From NCBI GenBank assembly GCA_022432975.1, contig CM039512.1, positions 42,569,124 to 42,633,123 on the forward strand: DNA of 64,000 bases, written 5' to 3'. Position numbers and translations under genes: made by a program. Shown one piece after another: positions 56,132 through 64,000 of the stretch; within the stretch, counting starts at the first letter, position 1; every line of letters starts with the position of its first letter. This stretch comes from Begonia masoniana. Taxonomy: Eukaryota; Streptophyta; Magnoliopsida; Cucurbitales; Begoniaceae. The notes beneath the pieces were generated by a model. That model was not told the DNA's origin. It did no database searches and was given only the letters and a program-made list of their open reading frames with translations.

Positions 56132-58506
56132 TGTAACGACCCTTAAACTATTCCTCAAAATCCCCGATAAATTTAAAATTTATTTTATACCTAAGTAGTT
56201 CTTATAACGTTAAGCGGAATTAGAATCATTAAAATCATTTGGAAAATAATTGGAAGGCTTTTGAACAGAACGTTTTAAATTCTCAAATCAATTTAAAACA
56301 AACAATTAAATGACAATTAAACCATCGGCCATTTGAGTCAAAAGAGCACCGAAGCAGGGGAGGGGCAAAAGGGGCAATTCAGCCCAAAAAAACACAGGCA
56401 ACCGAACGCCTGAAGATGTGCGATCGGGCGCCCCTCACATAGCCGCCCGAACGCTCATCTTCTAGCGTTCGGTCGGTTCACGTTCTGTTTCCAGAACGTG
56501 AAATCCGACCCTCAAACCGATCGTACGCCTCTCTACCCGCGTACGATCGCCAAACTCTCTGGAAAACCCGAGAGTTCTGCGACCAATCACCTTTCCTTCC
56601 ACGACCAGTCGCTTCCCTCCTTTTCTTTTCTTCCTTCTTCTTTCCCTTCACGCCCTGCACACCATTTACACACACAACACAACACATTCATCTCTTTTCT
56701 CATTCCTCCATCACACACTTTTACCTTTCACAAAACACACTTCTACACAATAATACTATCTCTCACATACTTTGCCCGCACTATCAATCACCCGTTCACC
56801 GACTCAAAACACATTTAAAATATAACCAATTTCATAAAAACGAACTGCGTGGTTCAGTTTAAAAGTTTAACATATCCTCCTGTTTTTTAAATCACTAAAA
56901 CATTTCAAAATACTTTCAATTTTCCAAAAACACTTTCTATTAACTATCCAGATCCAAACATCCTATAATGTTCTAACAACTTCTATCCAAAATAACCCAA
57001 AATACCTATGTACGTCCCCACGGGTCAAAATCACGCCCCGACTGCCAGCGCACTCCCACGGGCCTCCGTCCTCAACATGCTCATACATCAGGCGGAGGGA
57101 CGTCTTCCTCACCTGTCTCAATGTCACCTACACCATAGAATTAACACGTGAGCTAGAGGCTCAGTAAATCTAAGTGAATGCACGTGAATGTTATGCTATG
57201 CATGTACAGTTCAAAACCATGCGTCCTACCTTTTCGCTAAGCATTTCATATACGTCACCGGGGCTTCTCTCTCATTAGATAGGAGCGGCACATCCGGCGA
57301 TTGGATAGCCCCTCGTATCTAACCGGGGGGAAGACATGCTTCATCCGACAGCCATGTCTGAACCACCGCCACCAACGTGATCGTCATTACGTTCATTACC
57401 TTTTCGTTATCATTTTCCTTTTCATGAAAATATGCATAGAAACTCATTTTCATGCCGTTTGAAAACTATGATGCGTGAACAAATATCATGCTATGAACGA
57501 GACAAAAACAAGTAGAAACGTACAATAAAAACTAACAATTAACAACCTAATAAAACATAATCCTAACTACCCGTTCTAAACTACCCAAACACAACATATC
57601 TCCAACTTCCTCGATTGACTCAATTCATACGGTGTAGGCCAAGATGGCCAAACAAGTCACAGAGACTTACCTCTCGTCGTTGCACACCGAGCTCCGTCCA
57701 CAAGCGTTCGTTCACCTATACATTTCACAATATACGCGTTAAACCGAGTCTAAATCACCAAACTCCAAAAATTGCTAACTCCTAACTAAAGAAAAATCTC
57801 CTAAACTATATTTTAGTTCGTTGAGGCATTTCGTCGAGCAATTTGCGCTCGACATTTCAAAAACTCCATTAATAGAGGTTTTTAAGCTCCCACTTAACCT
57901 AATCTCAAATACACCTCAACAAACCGACAAACTAAGCTCCGATAATCATCAATACGTCCATTAGAGGCATAACTAAGCTCAACCTATCAATTGCAAACAT
58001 CGATTTACGTTTCCGATGAAAACCCTAACGAACCGTAATTGTTTAAAACCCTAGAAATTGCTATTTAACGTTCCAAAAGCGTAGAGCCTTACCTAGAGAA
58101 CGAAGACGGAAGAGAAACGTGAAGGCTCGAGTCGCCGGAGGACAAGCTTCGACCATGGAGAAGAGAATCGCTGGAGGAGAGGAGAAGAGTCGCGCCAATG
58201 GAGGGAGAGAAAGTGGAAATAACGTGGGGAGGAAGAGAGAAGTGAGGGAGTTTGATTTTAATTATAATTTTGGTTTTGCAATTTACCAAATTGCCCTTCT
58301 ACTTAATTTCAATTTCTTCTTCCAATTGACTCGTTATTTAACTAACGATCCTATTTTCCAAAATTCTCATATTTCACCATAAATTCCAATTTATTATTAC
58401 AGCTTCGTTAAAACTTTTCGTTCGAAAAACGGACTTAATCCGACGTATTTACAAAAATACCGTTTATATCAGAATAAAATTAAATCCCGTAAGGCCGGGT
58501 GTTACA
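56132..58506 (-). repeat. 3' LTR of Tekay element 2
   Basis: 2,375 bp. It contains the hairpin cluster at 56412-56610. The 58140-58250 stretch is purine-rich and gives short frames without homology. Confidence 0.93.
56412..56610. repeat. Hairpin cluster in Tekay 2 LTR
   Basis: Several perfect stems in a row: CCGAACGCT / AGCGTTCGG (56451-56476 region), TTCACGTTCTG (56477-56487) / CAGAACGTGAA (56492-56502), CGATCGTACGC (56518-56528) / GCGTACGATCG (56539-56549), AACTCTC / GAGAGTT (about 56551-56574). The same cluster is in the other LTR at about 63447-63645. Confidence 0.9.
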
Positions 58507-58520
58507 TTCCACCCACCTTA
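58507..58520 (-). other. Polypurine tract (Tekay 2)
   Basis: Minus strand reads AAGGTGGGTGGAA directly before the LTR start TGTAACACCC. Confidence 0.8.
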
Positions 58521-58545
58521 TTTAAATTTTGTCCTCAAAATTTCA

Positions 58546-61500
58546 TTACACAAACAGTTCAGGATACTTCAACATCATATCCTGCTGTCTCTCCCAGGTA
58601 GCCTCTTCTACGTCATGGTTCCTCCACAAAACCTTTACCAGAGGAATCTCCTTATTTCGCAACACTTTGATAGAAGACTCTAGGATTCGTACTGGCCTTT
58701 CTTCGTAGGTTAGCGTTGGTTACACTTCAATCTCCCTTGTTTCAACGACATGTGATGGATCACGTACACATTTTCTGAGCATAGACACGTGGAACACATC
58801 GTGAATACTTTCCATTGATGCTGGAAGCTGCAATCTGTACGCCATAGTTCCGACCCTCTTCAGAATAGGAAAGGGCCCGACAAAATGAGGATTCAACTTG
58901 CCTCGTCTTCCAAATCGCATAACGCCTTTGAACGGAGAAATCTTCAAATACACCTCGTCACCTTCCTTGAACTGTAATTCTCTCCATCTGGTGTCAGCAT
59001 AGCTCTTTTGGCGGCTTTGTGCAATCTCTATGCGTTGTCTAATAACAGCGATCTTCTCCGCTGTTTGTTGCAAAATATCTGGGCCAACAATGCTAGCTTC
59101 GCCTACCTCATCCCAATATAGTGGAGACCTGCATTTTCGACCAAACAGCGCCTCATACGGAGCCATGCCAATAGTAGCCTGGGAGCTGTTATTGTACGAA
59201 AACTCAATCAATGGCAGATATCGGCTCCACGAGCCCTGAAACTCTAGCACGCAAGCTCTAAGCATATCCTCAAGAATCTGGTTTGTTCTTTCAGTCTGTC
59301 CGTCAGTCTGAGGATGAAATGCCGTGCTAAAATTCAACTGAGTTCCCATCGCTTTATGTAGACTCTTCCAGAACTTCGAAGTAAACCTGGCATCTCTATC
59401 AGAGATAATAGAGATGGGCACTCCGTGTAGTCTAACAATCTCCTGTACGTACAGCTCAGCTAGCTGGTCCATAGAATAGGTCATCTCCACTGGCAGGAAG
59501 TGGGCCGTCTTTGTCAAACGGTCCACGATCACCCAAATACCATCATGCCCCTTTGTTGTTCTCGGGAGTCCAACTATAAAATCTGTGGATATTTGCTCCT
59601 ATTTCCACTCTGGAATAGGCAGTGGCTGTAAGGTTCCAGCTGGCCTTTGATGTTCCGCCTTAACCTGTTGACAAATCAGGCAGGTTTCTACATACCTGGC
59701 AATTTCTCTCTTCATGTTAGGCCACCAAAAATGCTGTCTCAAGTCTCTATACATTTTGGTGCTTCCCGGATGCACTGAATATGCCGAGGAATGTGCCTCA
59801 TTCAAGATTTCATTTTTCAGCTCATCATCATTAGGCACGTACCACCTGTGCCTAAATTTCAATACTCCATCATCTGTCAGGTTAAAATCAGACAAACCTT
59901 CAGATGTCATGCTCATTCGATGTCTCTCACACTCCAAATCATTCTGTTGAGCCACTCGTATTCTGTCCAAAATCGTCGGTCTAAGAGAGATGTTAGTAAG
60001 CATGCTAGACAATTCGGCCACAATCTCTACATCGAACTTCTCAATCTCACACCTTAACATTACTGACATTGATGCAAGCGAAGGCTGGCTCGTTGTAGGC
60101 ATTCGGCTCAAGGCATCAGCTACTTTATTTGCCTTTCCTGGGTGGTATTTAATTTCAAAATCGTAGTCTTTAACGAACTCTAACCAACGTCTTTGTCGCA
60201 TGTTCAACTCCTTTTGTGTAAATAGATACTTTAAGCTCTTGTGATCTGAGAACACTTCACACTGCTGCCCATACAGGTAATGTCTCCAGATTTTTAAAGC
60301 AAAGACCACTGCTGCGAGCTCAAGGTCGTGTGTCGGATAGTTTTGTTCATATGGCTTCAATTGTCTAGAAGCATAAGCGATGACCTTGCCTTCCTGCATT
60401 AATACACATCTCAGTCCAATTCCCGAGGCATCACAGTAAATACTGAACTTATCACCCTCGACTGGTAGTGTCAGAACTGGAGCCGTAGTCAATCTCTGTT
60501 TCAGTTTCACAAAACTCTTCTCACAAGCAGGTGTCCATACAAATCTTTCGTTCTTTCTCGTCAATCGAGATAGAGGGACGGCTATCTTTGAAAATCCCTC
60601 AATGAATTTCCTGTAATATCCAGCCAAACCAAGAAATCCTCGTACCTCTCGTACATTCCTAGGCTGCGGCCATTGCTTGACAACCTCTATTTTAGCTGGA
60701 TCCACTGAGATTCCCTCCTGAGATATGATATGACCGAGAAAGCTTATTTGATCGAGCCAGAATTCACACTTAGAAAATTTCGGATATAATTGGTGTTGAC
60801 ACAAAGTCCTTAGAACAATCCGTAAATGCTCCTCGTGCTCCTCCTTTGTCTTAGAATAAACCAGGATGTCATCTATAAAAACAACGACGAACCTGTCCAA
60901 ATACTCTTTGAAGACGCGATTCATCATATCCATAAACGCTGCAGGAGCATTGGTAAGTCCAAAGGACATCACAAGAAATTCGTAATGCCCATACCTCGTT
61001 CGAAACGCCGTCTTTTCAATATCTTCTTTTCGGACTTTCAACTGATAGTAACCCGAGCGCAGGTCAATCCTTGAAAACACTCGGGCACCCTGCAGTTGGT
61101 CAAACAGATCGTCAATTCGGGACAGTGGATACTTATTCTTCACAGTCAATTTATTTAACTCTCGATAATCCACGCACATCCTGAGAGTTCCGTCCTTCTT
61201 TTTCACAAATAGGACCGGTGCGCCCCACGGAGAAAAGCTGGGTCGAATGAACCCTTTGTCTAATAGCTCCTCCAACTGAGACTTCAGTTCCTTCAATTCA
61301 GCAGGCGCCAATCTATACGCATTCTTGGATACAGGCGCTGAACTCGGATAAACATCAATTACAAACTCGATCTCCCGATCAGGCGGTAGCCCTGGAAGAT
61401 CATCGAGAAAAATCTCTGAGAATTCCTTAACAACAGGAAGATCATCCGGTTTCAATTTATCAAATAGCCGAGTATCAACCACTGTGGCCACAAAAATCAA

Positions 61501-61688
61501 GCATCCATCTTTAAATCGTTCTCTGGCTAACATTGAATAAGTAGTAGGCGGTCCACTTAACTTGTTTATCGCTTGGAAAGTGAACTCAACTTTGTTCGGG
61601 GGGCGGAAAGTCACCATCCCGGACCCGCAATCAATTGTGGCGCAATGGCGTGCAAGCCAATCCATCCCCAAAATCAGATCATACACCT
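58546..61688 (-). pseudogene. Tekay 2 pol: RT, RNase H, integrase, chromodomain-like tail
   Basis: One frame from about 61688 to a stop at 58546. In order: [10 protein letters not shown] end of protease; reverse transcriptase with FIDD ([12 protein letters not shown], about 60865); RNase H (CDASGIGL, about 60440; ADALSRM, about 60110); integrase zinc finger ([17 protein letters not shown]), core (STDF, SDRDARF, QTDGQTERTNQ), GPF module near 58880; tail VKVLWRNHDVEEATWE. All catalytic residues that I can check are present. Only two in-frame stops: 59599-59601 where Trp is expected and 58720-58722 where Gln is expected, both explained by single transitions. Confidence 0.93.
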
Positions 61689-63002
61689 CTATCCCATAAC
61701 TATCAACCGGGCATAGAGAGTGTTGTTTCCCACAGAGACGACGTTGCCCTGGAAAACCTGATCAGACTGCATATTCGCTCCCGAAGGCAGCATTACTCTA
61801 TACTCGCACTCTGCTAACTCAGATACTAGCCCCAATCTAATCATACAAGCAGTTGAAATGAAGGAGTGCGTAGCTCCTGTATCTATCAAAGAAAATACCG
61901 GTACACCCATGACTAGAATAGTACCTGCTATGACAGATGGCTGTGCCTCATCATCGACATCTCCAGGCTCAATAAATGCGAAGATTCTCGGCATAACTCT
62001 TCGCTGATCTCTGCCCTGTTGATTTCTACTTGGCTGATTTCGATCCAATAACGGGCAATTCATAACATAATGGCCAACTTCTCCGCACCTGAAACAGCTG
62101 TTGGTGCCAAACCGACACTCACCAAAATGTTCTTTTTGGGATTTAGGGCAAATAGGCTTCTGGGCAGCCCCTTGAACTTGCTTCCCTTTGCCCTGATCGT
62201 TTCCTCCTTCATGAGGCCTTTTGACGCCTCGTTGTTGTTGTTGTCCTCTGGGTTGCCAACCCCTGTTTCGTACCTGAGGCTGGATCTCCCGAAAGAAGCC
62301 CTTAGCAGGCTCTCTCGGCTTAACACAAGTCAATTCAGCAGCTTCGAACTCCAGGGCTCTCGCTGCAATTTCCTCATAGGGCACGTCTAGAATACCAGAC
62401 ACTATAATGTTCTTTCGGATCTCCCTGTTCAGTCCATCCATAAATTGTTGCACCTTTTCTTCATTATCACTTACTAGGCGCGGTGCAAACTTAGATAAAG
62501 CTTCAAACTTTCTGATATACTTTGCCACCGTACCAATCTGTTTCAATTGTGTAAATTCAGCTCTCTTTGCCGCCCTCACTGTACGGCTGAAATACTTCTC
62601 AAAGAACACGGTTTTAAACCGTTCCTATCTCATCAGAGCCACGTCCGTCGTAGCCTTAACAAAATCCCACCAAGATCGGGCATCCAATGCCAAGTGGAAT
62701 GTGACGCACTCTACCTTCTCGGCATTGTCCACCTTGGCATACGCCAACATATCCTCCATTTTTCGAACCCACTCCTCAGCAATAGAGGGGTTTGTAGATT
62801 GCCCGTCGAATATCGGAGGCCTTAGCTTTTGGAATCTCTCCATGCTTTGACCATTAGGGACGACTATTGCTTGAGCCCTCCGATTCTCCCGAACCAAGTC
62901 CGCAATTTGTTGGGCTTGTCGATCCATATGTTGGGATTGACGATCGAGTAAGTCTGTTAGCCTGTCCATGGCATCGTCTCGGGCGTCCCTACCTCGAACC
63001 AT
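61689..63002 (-). pseudogene. Tekay 2 gag and protease
   Basis: ATG 63002 (MVRGRDARDDAMDRLTDLLD). The N-terminal coiled coil (about residues 10-40) is followed by the capsid (EEWVRKMEDMLAYA) with one stop at 62625-62627 where Trp is expected. Then comes the zinc knuckle CFRCGEVGHYVMNC (about 62100-62060), complete, and the protease site DTGATHSFI near 61870. A single missing A near 61691 shifts the frame just before YDLILG, separating gag-protease from RT. Otherwise collinear with Tekay 1. Confidence 0.92.
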
Positions 63003-63147
63003 TTTCTATAAACTCTTATAAAAGTTAAACAAATAATCCTAAGAAATCGAATTTAAATAAAGCAGTTAAACGTACTTACAGTTGATGAAGGATGTCCGTG
63101 TAGTGGCCGAGCAGTCGTGCAGTCTACAGAACCGTGTTTAAAACCCG

Positions 63148-63164
63148 GGGGCTCTGATACCATA
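63148..63164 (-). other. Primer-binding site (Tekay 2)
   Basis: Minus strand reads TATGGTATCAGAGCCCC, a perfect 12-base iMet primer match, two to four bases inside the LTR end at 63167. Confidence 0.9.
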
Positions 63165-63166
63165 AC

Positions 63167-64000
63167 TGTAACGACCCTTAAACTATTCCTCAAAATCCCC
63201 GATAAATTTAAAATTTATTTTATACCTAAGTAGTTCTTATAACGTTAAGCGGAATTAGAATCATTAAAATCATTTGGAAAATAATTGGAAGGCTTTTGAA
63301 CAGAATGTTTTAAATTCTCAAATCAATTTAAAACAAACAATTAAATGACAATTAAACCATCGGCCATTTGAGTCAAAAGAGCACCGAAGCAGGGGAGGGG
63401 CAAAAGGGGCAATTCAGCCCAAAAAAACACAGGCGACCGAACGCCTGAAGATGTGCGATCGGGCGCCCCTCACACAGCCGCCCGAACGCTCATCTTCGAG
63501 CGTTCGGTCGGTTCATGTTCTGTTTCCAGAACGTGAAATCCGACCCTCAAACCGATCGTACGCCTCTCTACCCGCGTACGATCGCCAAACTCTCTGGAAA
63601 ACCCGAGAGTTCTGCGACCAATCACCTTTCCTTCCGCGACCAGTCGCTTCCCTCCTTTTCTTTCCTTCCTTCTTCTTTCCCTTCACGCCCTGCACACCAT
63701 TTACACACACAACACAACACATTCATCTTTTTTCTCATTCCTCCATCACACACTTTTACCTTTCACAAAACACACTTCTACACAATAATACTATCTCTCA
63801 CATACTTTGCCCGCACTATCAATCACTCGTTCACCGACTCAAAACACATTTAAAATATAACCAATTTCATAAAAACGAACCGCGTGGTTCAGTTTAAAAG
63901 TTTAACATATCCTCCTATTTTTTAAATCACTAAAACATTTCAAAATACTTTCAATTTTCCAAAAACACTTTCTATTAACTATCCAGATCCAAACATCCTA
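63167..64000 (-). repeat. 5' LTR of Tekay element 2 (partial)
   Basis: The first 834 bp on the plus strand match 56132-56965. The window ends inside it. Confidence 0.95.

Larger units (their letters stand above)
56132..64000 (-). mobile_element. Nearly intact Tekay/Del-type gypsy element, 5' LTR cut by window end
   Basis: The 3' LTR is at 56132-58506 and the 5' LTR from 63167 to beyond 64000. Between them, reading leftwards, are primer site, gag, pol with chromodomain-like tail, and polypurine tract. The LTRs (TGTAACACCC...GTCGTTACA on the minus strand) differ at about 11 of the 834 comparable bases by eye, mostly transitions. The left flank is AAATAAC; the TSD cannot be checked because the right end is outside. 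Few lesions in pol make this the youngest element here. Confidence 0.95.

Noticed and set aside
56498..56818. Open frames in the Tekay 2 LTR (also 63451-63897)
   Set aside because: They are duplicated because the LTR is duplicated, are pyrimidine-rich low-complexity, and lie outside gag-pol.

Overview
This window is nuclear DNA of a flowering plant, almost certainly from repeat-rich heterochromatin. It contains no host protein-coding gene, tRNA or rRNA that I can support. Nearly everything recognisable is transposable-element sequence: Ty3/gypsy and Ty1/copia LTR retrotransposons with tRNA-iMet-type primer sites (TGGTATCAGAGC), Mutator-like and hAT DNA elements, a TRIM and MITE-like repeats. 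Almost all reading frames are broken by stops or frameshifts. Boundaries come from paired LTRs, terminal inverted repeats and target-site duplications (TSDs).

Layout. 1-1371: AT-rich sequence. 1372-about 14834: a decayed copia element split twice, by a 2.4 kb foldback Mutator-like element (1523-3935, perfect 9-bp TSD) and by a full-length Tekay/Del-type gypsy element (4912-13757, LTRs about 2.09 kb, 5-bp TSD CCATT). 14835-23646: a probable large Mutator-like element carrying a broken plant transposon-protein gene on the minus strand; a minus-strand chromovirus with 0.45 kb LTRs (17646-23252) sits just upstream of that gene's TATA box. 23656-25832: unassigned. 25833-29000: minus-strand copia element lacking protease and integrase, fused to a TRIM remnant (29001-29215). 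29330-30150: Athila/Tat-like RT fragment. 30813-31990: decayed LTR. 33239-35438: Tekay-type solo LTR (TSD GCATG). 35920-49590: a gypsy integrase gene split by about 12.6 kb of nested insertions (copia A, containing a gypsy gag fragment, copia B, a MITE and a hAT element). 49591-51290: solo LTR (TSD GCTGG) full of GCGATCGATC hairpins. 51296-56120: an LTR piece carrying GTCGAC repeats, then a 3.6 kb tandem array made from part of that LTR. 56132-64000: a young, nearly intact minus-strand Tekay element whose 5' LTR runs off the window end.

The elements do not work together as a pathway; they form an insertion history. The most unusual signals are (i) several LTR families in which an internal segment has become an array of short quasi-palindromes, each family with its own palindrome; (ii) a foldback Mutator-like element with 1.05 kb arms that would make a long dsRNA if transcribed; (iii) a local satellite made from one LTR piece; and (iv) three copia copies that have each lost integrase. 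I found no clearly new enzymatic or defence system.
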